A stretch of 64,000 nt of DNA from Dokdonella fugitiva (GCF_014138265.1 NZ_JACGXL010000001.1:496001-560000); one strand, 5' to 3'; shown: positions 9,112-18,284, counted from the stretch's first letter. Program-made: numbers and translations. Notes: generated from the sequence alone by a model not told the origin.

Positions 9112-11097
9112 CTACCAATGCACCCCGCGCATGAGCGCGGCGAACGCGATCTGTTCGCTGGTCGGCTCGGATTCCGAGCGTCCCTTCATGCCCTTCGACG
9201 CCTGCGAGTCGGGGAACAGGCGGAACGCGGTGTTCATGACGATCTCGTAGACGCGCGGCGCGAGCGCGTAGAACACCTGCGCGAACGTGCCGAGGCGCGT
9301 CGCGATGCGCACCGGACGCTCGACGATCGCTTCGATGACGATGTCCGCGGCTTCGTCGGGCGTCAGCGTCGGCACCGACTCGTACATCTTCGTCGGCGCG
9401 ATCATCGGCGTCTTCACCAACGGCATGTTGATCGTCGTGAAGCTGACGCCGTTGTCTGAATACTCCGCCTGCGCGCAGCGCGAGAACGCGTCGAGCGCGG
9501 CTTTCGAGGCGACGTAGGCCGAGAAGCGCGGCGAGTTGGTCAGCACGCCGATCGACGAGATGTTGATGATGTGCCCGCGGTGGCGTTCGGCCATGCCGGG
9601 CAGGAAGCCCATGATCAGGCGCAGCGCGCCGAAGTAGTTGAGCTGCATCGTGCGCTCGAAATCGTGGAAGCGGTCGTAGCTCGCGCTGATCGCGCGGCGG
9701 ATCGAGCGGCCCGCGTTGTTGACGAGGACGTCGACCGCGCCGTGGTCCTTGAGCACCTGGGCGACGAACGCGTCGCACGAAGCCATGTCCGACAGGTCGA
9801 CCTGGTAGGTGTGGCAGGCTCCACCCGCCGCTTCGACCTCCTGCTTCGTCTCGGCGAGCTCGTCCGCGCCGCGTGCGCAGATGACGAGCTTGGCGCCGGC
9901 GGCGGCGACCTTGAGCGCGGCGGCCTTGCCGATGCCCGACGAGCCTCCCGTGACGACGACCACGCGCCCCTTGACCTTGCCACCGAGCGAATGGTCGACG
10001 AAGAGATCGGGGTCGAGGTGGCGTTCCCAGTAGTCCCACAGGCGCCAGGCGTAGTCGTCGAGCTTCGGCAAGCGGATCTTCGTGCCCTTCAGCGCGCGCT
10101 CGGTTTCGCGGCAGTCGAAGCGCGTCGGGTAGTTGATGAACTTCATCACCGACGCGGGGATGCCGAGATCGCGCAGTAGCACGTTCACGACGCGGCGCAC
10201 GGGCGGCAGGCTGCCGATCGCCGCTCGCACGCTGCCGGGGATGAAGCCGAACATGCGCGCGTCGAGGCGCATCGTCATCTGTGGCGCATGGCCTGCGCGC
10301 GCGAACAGGTTGAGCACCTCGCCGATGCGCCGCGGCGCGGGATCGGTCAGGTGGAACGTGTGGCCGTCGAGCGCGGGCTTGTGCGCGATGTGGTCCATCG
10401 CCGCGGCGACCCAGTCGACCGGCACGAGATTGAGGCGCCCACCCTCGAGGCCGATCGTCGGCATCCACGGCGGCAACGTCTGACGCATCTTCTTGATGAG
10501 CCGAAAGAAGTAGTACGGGCCGTCGATCTTGTCGATCACGCCGGTGCGCGAATCGCCGATCACGATGCCGGGGCGGTAGATGCGGTACGGCCGTGCGTAG
10601 TACTTGCGCACGAGCCCCTCGGAATCGTGCTTGGTGCGGAAGTACGGGTGGTCCAGTTCCTCCGCCTCGTCGAACATGTCCTCGCGGAACACGCCCGGGT
10701 AGAGGCCCGCGGCGGCGATCGAACTCACGTGGTGGAAGCAGCCGGCCTTGACCGCCTCGGCGAACTCGAGCGCATGGCGCGTGCCTTCGACGTTCGCGAC
10801 CACCTGGCTCTGCTCGTCGGCGGCAAGGTCGTACAACGCGGCGAGGTGGAAGAAGTGCTTGATCTTGCCGCCGAGCTCCTTCTGCGCGGTCGGCGCGACG
10901 CCGAGCTTCGGCTTGGCGAGATCGCCGACCACGGCCACGAGGCGCTTTTCGTCGGCGCCGAGTTCCTCGCGCAGCGCCTTGAACTTCGCCAGTGACTCCT
11001 TGCGCACGAGGCAATGGATCGTGCCCTGGCGCTCGAGCAGGCGCTCGAGCAGGTGTCGCCCGATGAATCCGGTTGCACCGGTCACGAAATAGGTCAT
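9112..11097 (-). CDS. Two-domain fatty acyl-CoA reductase (alcohol-forming type)
   Basis: 661 residues joining two short-chain-dehydrogenase folds. The N-terminal male-sterility/NAD-binding-4 domain (G-A-T-G-F-I-G-R-H-L at the start, catalytic Y-x-x-x-K-like region near H-P-Y-F-R-T-K-H) resembles fatty acyl-CoA reductases. The C-terminal classical SDR domain (from about residue 370) has T-G-G-S-S-G-I-G, N-N-A-G and the catalytic Y-V-A-S-K. This architecture matches the alcohol-forming acyl-CoA reductases of marine wax-ester bacteria. It should reduce fatty acyl-CoA to aldehyde and then alcohol with NADPH. The ATG at 11095-11097 has GGGGAG upstream. It is divergent from an acyl-CoA-binding protein gene. 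Confidence 0.85.
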   Translation of the reverse strand: MTYFVTGATGFIGRHLLERLLERQGTIHCLVRKESLAKFKALREELGADEKRLVAVVGDLAKPKLGVAPTAQKELGGKIKHFFHLAALYDLAADEQSQVVANVEGTRHALEFAEAVKAGCFHHVSSIAAAGLYPGVFREDMFDEAEELDHPYFRTKHDSEGLVRKYYARPYRIYRPGIVIGDSRTGVIDKIDGPYYFFRLIKKMRQTLPPWMPTIGLEGGRLNLVPVDWVAAAMDHIAHKPALDGHTFHLTDPAPRRIGEVLNLFARAGHAPQMTMRLDARMFGFIPGSVRAAIGSLPPVRRVVNVLLRDLGIPASVMKFINYPTRFDCRETERALKGTKIRLPKLDDYAWRLWDYWERHLDPDLFVDHSLGGKVKGRVVVVTGGSSGIGKAAALKVAAAGAKLVICARGADELAETKQEVEAAGGACHTYQVDLSDMASCDAFVAQVLKDHGAVDVLVNNAGRSIRRAISASYDRFHDFERTMQLNYFGALRLIMGFLPGMAERHRGHIINISSIGVLTNSPRFSAYVASKAALDAFSRCAQAEYSDNGVSFTTINMPLVKTPMIAPTKMYESVPTLTPDEAADIVIEAIVERPVRIATRLGTFAQVFYALAPRVYEIVMNTAFRLFPDSQASKGMKGRSESEPTSEQIAFAALMRGVHW

Positions 11098-11235
11098 CGC
11101 CGCCGCTCCCCTGCCAGATCGATCGTCGCTCAAGCATAGCCTCGCACGATCGCCGATGGCTACGCGGGCGTGCACGGCATGACGCTCGCGCCGGCATGTT
11201 GCGATGCAATCGCCGCCGATCTTCGCGTCGCGCGA

Positions 11236-11264
11236 TTGACCGCGCGCGGGGGCGCTGATGTAAG
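11236..11264 (+). promoter_or_regulatory. Sigma70-like promoter for the acyl-CoA-binding protein gene
   Basis: TTGACC at 11236-11241 and TGTAAG at 11259-11264 with 17 bases between, 38 bases upstream of the ATG at 11302. It lies in the divergent region shared with the acyl-CoA reductase. Predicted by eye. Confidence 0.5.
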
Positions 11265-11301
11265 CTCGTGCTCCAGCCGACGCCCAGCGACCGGAACAGC
11301 C

Positions 11302-11559
11302 ATGGCAGACATCAAAGCTCGCTTCGAAAAAGCCGCCGAAGACGTCAAGAAACTGTCCGAGCGGCCCGACAACGACACGCTGCTGAAGCTCTACGCGCTG
11401 TACAAGCAGGGCTCGGACGGCGACGTGTCCGGTCCGAAGCCGGGCTTCTTCGATTTCGTCGGCACCGCCAAGTACGAGGCCTGGGCGAAGCTCAAGGGCA
11501 CCAAGCCCGAAGAGGCGCAGCAGAAGTACATCGACCTCGTGAAGAAGCTCGGCGGCTGA
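11302..11559 (+). CDS. Acyl-CoA-binding protein
   Basis: 85 residues. The family signature is clear: L-K-L-Y-A-L-Y-K-Q-G-S-D-G-D, then G-F-F-D-F-V-G-T-A-K-Y-E-A-W and the C-terminal K-x-x-E-A-x-x-x-Y-I. It is a cytoplasmic four-helix carrier of long-chain acyl-CoA. It is uncommon in bacteria and here sits back-to-back with the fatty acyl-CoA reductase, so it may supply or buffer that enzyme's substrate (inference). ATG at 11302. Confidence 0.92.
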   Translation: MADIKARFEKAAEDVKKLSERPDNDTLLKLYALYKQGSDGDVSGPKPGFFDFVGTAKYEAWAKLKGTKPEEAQQKYIDLVKKLGG

Positions 11560-11656
11560 CGCGAGCACCGCTTCGCCGCCGATGGCGGCTCCCTTCCGTT
11601 CCCGCGCGATGCGCCATCGATCACCGGCGCCTGCGCCGCGCGCAACCGCGACCCCC

Positions 11657-12289
11657 ATGGCACGCCAGACCCGCGAGCGCATCCTCGAAACCAGCCTCGC
11701 GATGTTCAACGCGCAGGGCGAACCGAACGTCACGACGAACCACATCGCGGACGAGATCGGCATCAGCCCCGGCAACCTCTACTACCACTTCCGCAGCAAG
11801 GACGACATCGTCGAGCACCTGTTCGCGCGCTACGAGGCGCGCGTCGGCGAGGCGCTCGCCCTGCCCGACGGCCGCGCGCCGAACCTCGAGGACATCTGGC
11901 TGCAGTTGCACCTCGTGTTCGAGTCGCTGTGGAACTACCGCTTCCTCTACCGCGACCTCGTCGACATCCTCGCCCGCAACCGCAAGCTCAAGCTGCGCTT
12001 CGCGCGCATCATGAACCGCGCCGCCTCGAGCGCGACGGACCTGCTGCGCGGCCTCGTGCGCGCCGGCGTCATGCGCGCGAGCGCGGACGAGATTCACGCG
12101 CTCGCCGAGAACATCCTGCTCGTGGCGACGTTCTGGATGAGCTTCGATGCCGTGCGCGGCGGCAAGCACGAGGCGGGTGAAGTCGACCTCAGCCGCGGCA
12201 TCCATCGCGTGATGATGCTGATCGCGCCGTTCCTGCGCGATGCCGAGCGTTACCACCTCAACACGCTCGCCGCGACCTACGTGCGCTGA
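11657..12289 (+). CDS. TetR/AcrR family regulator
   Basis: 210 residues. The N-terminal helix-turn-helix (R-E-R-I-L-E-T-S-L through I-S-P-G-N-L-Y-Y-H-F) is typical of TetR, and the C-terminal helical ligand domain is of the kind found in lipid-linked regulators. I start it at the ATG at 11657 (M-A-R-Q-T-R-E-R). Longer in-frame starts add an unusual Pro/Arg/Ala-rich leader. It lies 97 bases after the acyl-CoA-binding gene and may control that gene and the divergent reductase through acyl-CoA levels (inference). Its stop is 10 bases before the kinase start. Confidence 0.88.
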   Translation: MARQTRERILETSLAMFNAQGEPNVTTNHIADEIGISPGNLYYHFRSKDDIVEHLFARYEARVGEALALPDGRAPNLEDIWLQLHLVFESLWNYRFLYRDLVDILARNRKLKLRFARIMNRAASSATDLLRGLVRAGVMRASADEIHALAENILLVATFWMSFDAVRGGKHEAGEVDLSRGIHRVMMLIAPFLRDAERYHLNTLAATYVR

Positions 12290-12299
12290 ACACCGGGCC

Positions 12300-13685
12300 G
12301 TGAAGCTCACGATCGGCTACCGCCTGTTCCTCGCGATCGCGGCGTCGATGGCCGTGCTCGCCGGCATCGGGCTCGGCGTAGTGCGCTGGCGCCTGTTCGC
12401 GGGGCCCGCGGCGGGTCCCCAAGCGATCGAGTCGACGGACGCCCTCGCAGCGTCCCTCGCCGCGCAGCATGCGTTGCATCGCGACTGGTCGTTCCTGCCG
12501 GCGGAACCCGGCGCGCGAACGGGCTGGTTGCGCGACGAATGGAAACGCGTCGCCGACCCCGCCGCCACGGCGGTACCGCTTCAGGATCGACGAATCGGCC
12601 TGCTCGACCAGGATGGCCACTACCTCGCCGGCGTCGTCGCGAGCCGGTTCCTGGTCGCATTCGCCTCGATCGACACCGTGCGCCGCGCCATCGAGCACGA
12701 TGGCCGCACGGTCGGCTACCTCGTGCTCGCCACGCCGCAGGGAGCGGACGATGCGCTGGCGGTCGCGTTCCTGCTCGACCAGCAGGCGAACCTCGCGCTC
12801 ACCGCGTTCGCGGCGATCGGGCTCGGCATGCTGGTCGCGGCCCTGCTCGCGGCGCACGTGCGCCGGCCGATACGCCGCCTCCTCGAGGCCACGCGCGCGA
12901 TCGAAGGCGGACAGCTCGACCGCCGCGTGTCGCTGCGCCGAAGCGACGAACTCGGCGAACTGGCAGCCGCGTTCGACCACCTCGCGGCGAAGCTCGCCGA
13001 CGCCGAAGCGTCGCGCCGGCAATGGGTGGCCGACACCTCGCACGAACTGCGCACGCCGCTGGCCGTCCTGCAAGGCCAGCTCGAGGCGCTTCAGGACGGC
13101 GTGCGCGTCCCGACCGCGGACAACGTCGCGCTCATGCTGCGCCACGTTCGCACGCTCGACGGGCTGGTCGACACGCTGTACCAGCTCGCGCGCGCCGACG
13201 TCGGGCGCATGGAGTTCGACCTGCGCGCCTGCGACGCCTGGCAGATCGCGTGCGAATCGATGCAGGCATGCGCCGACCGGTTCGTCGCAGCCGGCCTCGA
13301 GGCGCGTTCGGCCGCAGCGCCGGTGCGGGCGATCGTCGAAGGCGATGCGGAACGCCTGCGCGGCGTCTTCGCGAACCTGTTCGAGAACGCGCTGCGCTAC
13401 ACCGATCGCGGCGGCCGCGTGGAATTGTCCGGAACGGTCGTCGACGGCCATCTGCAGGTAAGCATCGACGATTCGCCCCCCACGGTTCCCGCCGCGCTGC
13501 TCGCGCGCCTCGGCGAACGCTTCTTCCGCGTCGATCCGTCGCGCAGCCGTCGATCGGGCGGCAGCGGCCTCGGCCTTGCGCTGGCTCGCGCGATCGTCGA
13601 GGCACACCGCGGCCACCTCGCGTTCGCCGCCTCGCCGCTCGGTGGCTTGCGCGCGACGATCGTGCTTCCGCTGGCGTCGCCATGA
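12300..13685 (+). CDS. Sensor histidine kinase, BaeS-like
   Basis: 461 residues. An N-terminal membrane helix (about 5-25), a periplasmic domain, a second helix (about 160-182), a HAMP linker, the dimerisation box D-T-S-H-E-L-R-T-P-L with the phospho-histidine, the N box F-E-N-A-L-R-Y-T-D and the G box G-G-S-G-L-G-L-A. The form is that of BaeS-type envelope-stress kinases. The GTG start at 12300-12302 is 10 bases after the tetR stop, and the 3' end overlaps its response regulator by an ATGA junction. The ligand is unknown. Confidence 0.9.
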   Translation: MKLTIGYRLFLAIAASMAVLAGIGLGVVRWRLFAGPAAGPQAIESTDALAASLAAQHALHRDWSFLPAEPGARTGWLRDEWKRVADPAATAVPLQDRRIGLLDQDGHYLAGVVASRFLVAFASIDTVRRAIEHDGRTVGYLVLATPQGADDALAVAFLLDQQANLALTAFAAIGLGMLVAALLAAHVRRPIRRLLEATRAIEGGQLDRRVSLRRSDELGELAAAFDHLAAKLADAEASRRQWVADTSHELRTPLAVLQGQLEALQDGVRVPTADNVALMLRHVRTLDGLVDTLYQLARADVGRMEFDLRACDAWQIACESMQACADRFVAAGLEARSAAAPVRAIVEGDAERLRGVFANLFENALRYTDRGGRVELSGTVVDGHLQVSIDDSPPTVPAALLARLGERFFRVDPSRSRRSGGSGLGLALARAIVEAHRGHLAFAASPLGGLRATIVLPLASP

Positions 13686-14344
13686 GCGCCGCGATCCTCA
13701 TCGTCGAGGACGAGCAGGACCTCGCGTCGATCATCGCGGACTACGTCACCGCCGCCGGATATCGCGCCGACGTCGTCGCCGACGGCCACGCCGCGCTCGC
13801 CCGCATCCGTCGCGACTCACCCGACCTCGTCGTGCTCGACCTCATGCTGCCCGGCACGGACGGACTCGCCGTCTGCCGCGAAGTCCGCACGTTCTCCGAC
13901 ATCCCGGTGATCATGGTCACCGCGAAGGTCGAGGAGATCGATCGGCTGCTCGGCCTCGAAACCGGCGCGGACGACTACCTGTGCAAGCCGTTCAGCCCGC
14001 GCGAGCTGGTCGCGCGCATCAAGGCGATCCTTCGCCGCAGCGGGAAACCCGTGGAGGCGCCGCCGCTGGTGCGCATCGACGATGCATCGCGCACGGTCTT
14101 CGTGCGCGCGCGCGCGCTCGCCCTGACCGCGACCGAGTACGCGCTGTTCGTCGCGATGGCGCGACGCCCCGGCGTGATCTTCTCGCGCGCGCAACTGCTC
14201 GATCTCGCGCGACGCGACAGCTACGACGTGACCGACCGCGCGATCGACACGCACATCAAGAACCTGCGCCGCAAGGTCGCGGCCGTCGCGCCCGTCGATC
14301 TCATCCATTCCGTCTACGGCGTCGGCTACCGCGTCGAGCCGTAG
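13682..14344 (+). CDS. OmpR-family response regulator, BaeR-like
   Basis: 220 residues. The receiver domain has the acidic pocket V-E-D-E, the phospho-acceptor aspartate in V-L-D-L-M-L-P-G, and the lysine in C-K-P-F-S-P-R-E. The C-terminal winged helix ends with the R-A-I-D-T-H-I-K-N-L-R-R-K and G-V-G-Y-R segments. It is translated from an ATG overlapping the kinase stop, so the two proteins are coupled. The output genes are unknown; the peptidase downstream is a candidate. Confidence 0.93.
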   Translation: MSAAILIVEDEQDLASIIADYVTAAGYRADVVADGHAALARIRRDSPDLVVLDLMLPGTDGLAVCREVRTFSDIPVIMVTAKVEEIDRLLGLETGADDYLCKPFSPRELVARIKAILRRSGKPVEAPPLVRIDDASRTVFVRARALALTATEYALFVAMARRPGVIFSRAQLLDLARRDSYDVTDRAIDTHIKNLRRKVAAVAPVDLIHSVYGVGYRVEP

Positions 14345-14444
14345 CACCTCGTAGGCGAGCCGCGCGGCCCGCCCCCACAATGTCCTCACAGTGTTGTCGC
14401 AGCCTGCTCGGGTCGGATGCCGACATTGCAGACATGAGGACTCC

Positions 14445-15533
14445 ATGCAACGCAAGCACATCATCGCCGCGACGCTCGCGCTCGCGGTCACCGCGGCGCT
14501 CGGCGTCGTGGCCTTCGTCGGCGCCGGCATGGGCCGGCACGGGCCGCCGCAGAAGGACCGCGCGATCGACGCGGGCGAGCGCGCGGCGCTCGTCGAGAAC
14601 GCGATCGCCTTGCTCGACCGCTCTTACGTATACCCGGAAAAAGCCGCTGCGCTCGCCGTTTCGCTGCGCGCGCAACTGCACGAAGGCGCCTTCGATTCGA
14701 TCGACAGCGCCGAGGCGTTCGCCGACGCGTTGACCGACGCGCTCCAGCACGACACGCAGGACCGCCACCTCGAGGTGCGATACTTCGAACAGAGCGTGCC
14801 CGACCGCCCCGCCGGCGAGGACGAATCGGCGGAGGACCAGGCGGCCGAGTTCCTGCAGCAGCAGCGCCTCAATTTCGGCTTCGCGGAAGTGCGTCGCCTG
14901 CACGGCAACATCGGCTATCTCGACATCCACCAGTTCGGCCGGCCGCAGGGCAGCGCCGAGCGGATCGCCGCGGCGATGACCCTGCTCGCCGACACGAGCG
15001 CGTTGATCATCGACCTGCGCAAATGCGGCGGCGGCGATCCGGACAGCGTGAAGCTCGTCGCGAGCTACCTCGTCGACCATCGCACGCACCTCAACGACAT
15101 CTATTGGCGCGAGGAGAACCGCACCGAGGAACGCTGGACCCAGGATGACGTACCGGGCCGGAAATACGGCTCCGCGCGTCCGCTCTACGTGCTGACCAGC
15201 GGCGACACGTTCTCCGGCGGCGAGGATTTCGCCTACGCGCTGAAGAACGCGGGCCGCGCGATCCTCGTCGGCGAAACCACCGGCGGCGGCGCGCACCCGG
15301 GCAACCCGCGACGGCTCGCCGAGCACTTCATGATGTTCGTGCCGTCGGGTCGGCCGATCAGCCCGGTCACGCACACCGACTGGGAAGGCGTCGGCGTCAC
15401 GCCGGACATCGCGGTCCGCGCGGGCAAGGCACTCGACATCGCGCAGATCGCGGTGCTGAAGCAGCTGATCGCGACGGAAGCGGATGAGGAATGGAAGGGG
15501 CGCCTGCAGGAGACGCTCGCAGAGCTCGAGTGA
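14445..15533 (+). CDS. Exported S41 family peptidase
   Basis: 362 residues. An N-terminal signal or anchor helix (R-K-H-I-I-A-A-T-L-A-L-A-V-T), an IRBP-like N-terminal domain and a C-terminal protease domain with L-I-I-D-L-R-K-C-G-G-G, the nucleophile serine in T-F-S-G-G-E-D-F and the lysine in A-L-K-N-A-G-R-A. It is expected in the periplasm as a tail-specific-protease relative without an evident PDZ domain. The ATG at 14445 follows GAGGA. It sits 100 bases after the response regulator and may be one of its targets (inference). Confidence 0.85.
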   Translation: MQRKHIIAATLALAVTAALGVVAFVGAGMGRHGPPQKDRAIDAGERAALVENAIALLDRSYVYPEKAAALAVSLRAQLHEGAFDSIDSAEAFADALTDALQHDTQDRHLEVRYFEQSVPDRPAGEDESAEDQAAEFLQQQRLNFGFAEVRRLHGNIGYLDIHQFGRPQGSAERIAAAMTLLADTSALIIDLRKCGGGDPDSVKLVASYLVDHRTHLNDIYWREENRTEERWTQDDVPGRKYGSARPLYVLTSGDTFSGGEDFAYALKNAGRAILVGETTGGGAHPGNPRRLAEHFMMFVPSGRPISPVTHTDWEGVGVTPDIAVRAGKALDIAQIAVLKQLIATEADEEWKGRLQETLAELE

Positions 15534-15650
15534 GCGCGCACAGCCGGCGCGACGAATCGGCCGCTCGATCTTCACATCGGCCGGCGTCAACGCAAGGCAC
15601 GCGAGTGCGTTCCGCTTTCGAACGTCCATTGCCGCGAACGAGGCCGAACG

Positions 15651-16163
15651 ATGCGAACCCTGCCGTCGACGACGATGACCGTCATCCTCGCACTCTGCCT
15701 CGCCGGCACCGACGCAGGCGCCCAGGGTTTTCCCGGCGGTGGCCGTGCAGGCGGTCGCGGCATGGGCGGCGCCCACGGCACGCACGCGCCCGCGGGCACG
15801 CCGCCTTCGGCGGCCCGGCAGGCCGCGGACCCGCTCGTCGTGTTCCTGCAAGGCCTCGGCGCGCTGCGCATCGACCTGCTCGTGCGTGCCGAGCAGGTCG
15901 ATGCCTGGAGCGCGATGCACGATGCGCTGATCGTCGTCGCCGACGTCGAGCGCGACGCAGCCGCGTCGCGACCGGTCGCAAACGACGCTTCGCTGCAGCT
16001 GGATGCGTTCGTCGACGGCCTGCGCCGCCGCGCGGACGCGGCGAAGGCGGCCGGCGAGCGGATCAAGGCGGTGATCGGCCTGCTCGACGAGCGGCAGAAA
16101 CCCGCGTTCCTTGCCCGTCTCGCCGACGCGATCGGCGCCAGCGAATCGCCTCCGACACCGTGA
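15651..16163 (+). CDS. Small exported protein, Spy/CpxP-like helical
   Basis: 170 residues. A signal peptide (M-T-V-I-L-A-L-C-L-A-G-T-D-A-G-A), a Gly/Arg-rich low-complexity stretch, then a helical domain ending with a conserved-looking L-D-E-R-Q-K-P-A-F-L-A-R-L. That last block recalls the LTxxQ repeats of Spy/CpxP-type periplasmic chaperones, but the match is weak and the function is unassigned. The ATG at 15651 has GAGG upstream; an internal ATG at 15678 would also leave a signal peptide. It follows the S41 peptidase. Confidence 0.6.
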   Translation: MRTLPSTTMTVILALCLAGTDAGAQGFPGGGRAGGRGMGGAHGTHAPAGTPPSAARQAADPLVVFLQGLGALRIDLLVRAEQVDAWSAMHDALIVVADVERDAAASRPVANDASLQLDAFVDGLRRRADAAKAAGERIKAVIGLLDERQKPAFLARLADAIGASESPPTP

Positions 16164-16217
16164 GCATCGGGCGACCGCGCCGTCGCCGGCACGGTCGCCA
16201 CCGATGCCCGATGGTGC

Positions 16218-16613
16218 CTATTGCGGCGACGCGGCCGCGTGGATCGGCTCGCCGACGTCGATGCGATTGCCATCGGGATCGGCGAACACGAAACAGCGCA
16301 GGCCGAAGTCGGCGTCGCGGATCGCCTTGACGATGCGCACGTTGAGCGCTTCGAGATGCGCGTACAGCGCGGCGGCGTCGTCGACGAGGAGATGGGCGAC
16401 GTTGAGTGTGCTGCCCTCGTGGCCGCGCTTGAGCGTGAGGTGCAGTTCCGCGCGGTCCTTCTCCAGGATAACGAAGCCGGCAGGACTGCCGTTCTCGAAC
16501 GTCTTGGTGAACCCGAACACGCTGCAGTAGAAGTCGACGGCCTTGCCGATGTCGCTGACCGGGACCGTGGGCGCCATCCGCCCGAAGCGGACGGTCGAAG
16601 CATCACTCGTCAT
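16218..16613 (-). CDS. VOC (glyoxalase/bleomycin-resistance fold) protein
   Basis: 131 residues. Two beta-alpha-beta-beta-beta units. The N-terminal P-T-V-P-V-S-D-I-G-K-A-V-D-F-Y and C-terminal F-A-D-P-D-G-N-R-I-D-V-G-E are typical of the vicinal-oxygen-chelate superfamily. The histidine in A-E-L-H-L-T and the glutamate near the end could bind metal. The substrate cannot be read from sequence. ATG at 16611-16613. Transcribed alone, convergent with the exported protein before it. Confidence 0.8.
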   Translation of the reverse strand: MTSDASTVRFGRMAPTVPVSDIGKAVDFYCSVFGFTKTFENGSPAGFVILEKDRAELHLTLKRGHEGSTLNVAHLLVDDAAALYAHLEALNVRIVKAIRDADFGLRCFVFADPDGNRIDVGEPIHAAASPQ

Positions 16614-16862
16614 CGGCGCTCTCCGGAACGAAGCGCGTGGGGACGATCGAGGCGGTGCCCGAGGCGTCGACGCGCTTCAGTGGCGGAGCGGTGTCCGCAA
16701 CGGGTGGAGTGTAGCAGCGGGCAGCGTCTGCCCGTCGTCGTCGCTCCGTCGCGGATTCGCGCCGGCTCGTCGCATCCTCGGCCGCGGACGCGATGGCAAA
16801 TCCCGCGCGGCGCCGATGGCGTCCGTGAAGCGGGCCGCCGGCCCGCGACTTCCGGAGACGCC

Positions 16863-18224
16863 ATGACCTGTTCCGCCACGCTTCGTCGACGCGCGACGCG
16901 ATTCGCCCTGCTCCTCACGCTCGCGTTCGATGCGAGCCAGGCCACCACGCTCACCGTGACCAACACGAACGACTCGTGCACGTCGTGGCTGCTCGGCGGG
17001 CGCTGCCTGCGTTCCGCGATCGCCTACGCCAACCTGTTCGACGACACCGACCGGATCGAGTTCGCGATCCCGGGCAACCCCGAGCATTTCCAGCGCATCC
17101 TGCTGCAGTCGGGCCTGTCGATCACCGAGCCGCTCGAGATCGATGGTTACACGCAGCCGGGCGCATCGCCGAACACCGCGACGGACGGCATGAACGCGAA
17201 GGTCCGCATCGTCGTCGACGCGCTCGCGACGAGTGGCGCGGCCTTCGAGATCGCCGACACGACGGACCTGCGCGGCCTCGCGATCATCAACAGCGGCGGC
17301 CCGGGCGTGTACATCCGCGCGTGGGCGCCGGAGACGCGCGTGCGCGGCAACTACATCGGCACCGAAGCCACCGGCTTCGCCGCGGGCAACCGCGGCGGCG
17401 GCGTCATCGCCGACGGCGACTTCTGCGTGATCGGTGGTTCCGACGCCGGCGACCGCAACCTCATCTCGGCCAACCGGTCGTTCGGCATCCGCTCGACCGG
17501 ACCGCGCAACGTCGTCATCGGCAACCTCATCGGCACCGATCCGTTCGGCAGTCCCGTGCTCGGCAACGACGTCGGCGTGGTCGTCACCGCGGGTCCGACG
17601 CGCGTCGGCGACTTCGGCGTGCCGCTGCCGAACGTGATCGCCGGCAACCGCTGCGACGGCGTGCGCGTCGCCGGTACCGACGTCGAAGACGTCTGGGTCG
17701 GCTCGCTGCTGTACGCGAACGCCGCGGACGGCGCGGACTGCCGCAGCATCGCGCTCGGCGGCAGCACCTACGTCAACGATGTGGACGATCTCGACGACGG
17801 CGCGAACGGCGCGCTCAACCATCCGGAGATCTCGTCGGTGCGCGAATCCGGCGGCGACCTCGTCGTCGAGGGGCGCATCAACTCCGCTGCGAGCACCGAG
17901 TACCACGTCCAGCTGTTCGCCGATTTCAGCGCGGGCGCCTGCGCGGATGCCGGCGCCCCGGGCGAAGGCGAGGCGGCGATGGCCGAGTTCACGGTCGCCA
18001 CGCCGGCCGGCAGTGGCGTGCGCACCTTCACCTGGCGCGCTCCGTTCGCCGGCCTCGGCATCCGCGCGGTGGCCGCGACGGCGAGCGTCGGCGCGGCTGA
18101 AGTCGCGGCGTTCTCGACTTCGCCGTTCAGTCCGTGCGTGCTCGTCGCAACGGATGACGGCATCTTCCTCGACGGCTTCGAGCCAGCGACGAAGCTCGCT
18201 GCAGGGACGGTCGTCCTGCACTGA
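16863..18224 (+). CDS. Exported right-handed beta-helix protein with CSLREA-like domain and D-x-I-F tail
   Basis: 453 residues. A signal peptide (A-L-L-L-T-L-A-F-D-A-S-Q-A) is followed by a CSLREA-like repeat start (T-V-T-N-T-N-D-S ... C-L-R-S-A-I-A-Y-A-N) and a right-handed beta-helix with recurrent N-x-I-G-T and G-N-R-I turns. The C-terminal region ends with D-G-I-F-L-D-G-F-E (18156-18182), the motif shared by five other proteins here, but with 13 further residues after it. It is probably cell-surface or secreted; the substrate is unknown. ATG at 16863. Confidence 0.85.
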   Translation: MTCSATLRRRATRFALLLTLAFDASQATTLTVTNTNDSCTSWLLGGRCLRSAIAYANLFDDTDRIEFAIPGNPEHFQRILLQSGLSITEPLEIDGYTQPGASPNTATDGMNAKVRIVVDALATSGAAFEIADTTDLRGLAIINSGGPGVYIRAWAPETRVRGNYIGTEATGFAAGNRGGGVIADGDFCVIGGSDAGDRNLISANRSFGIRSTGPRNVVIGNLIGTDPFGSPVLGNDVGVVVTAGPTRVGDFGVPLPNVIAGNRCDGVRVAGTDVEDVWVGSLLYANAADGADCRSIALGGSTYVNDVDDLDDGANGALNHPEISSVRESGGDLVVEGRINSAASTEYHVQLFADFSAGACADAGAPGEGEAAMAEFTVATPAGSGVRTFTWRAPFAGLGIRAVAATASVGAAEVAAFSTSPFSPCVLVATDDGIFLDGFEPATKLAAGTVVLH

Positions 18225-18231
18225 CCGGAGG

Positions 18232-18265
18232 CACCGGCGGCGTATCGGGTGATCCGCCGCCGGTG
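18232..18265. terminator. Hairpin between convergent genes
   Basis: Ten-base perfect stem CACCGGCGGC (18232-18241)/GCCGCCGGTG (18256-18265) with a 14-base loop, between the beta-helix gene and zipA. No T-tract, so terminator function is only likely. Confidence 0.5.
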
Positions 18266-18284
18266 GGAACGCATGAGCGTGCGC

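Noticed and set aside
11098-11775. In-frame 5' extension of the acyl-CoA reductase through the ACBP gene
   Set aside because: The extension lies antisense to the conserved ACBP gene. A good ribosome site precedes the ATG at 11095-11097.
18156-18182. Treating the D-x-I-F tail as PEP-CTERM, GlyGly-CTERM or LPXTG
   Set aside because: No transmembrane helix or basic cluster follows, and none of those consensus residues is present.
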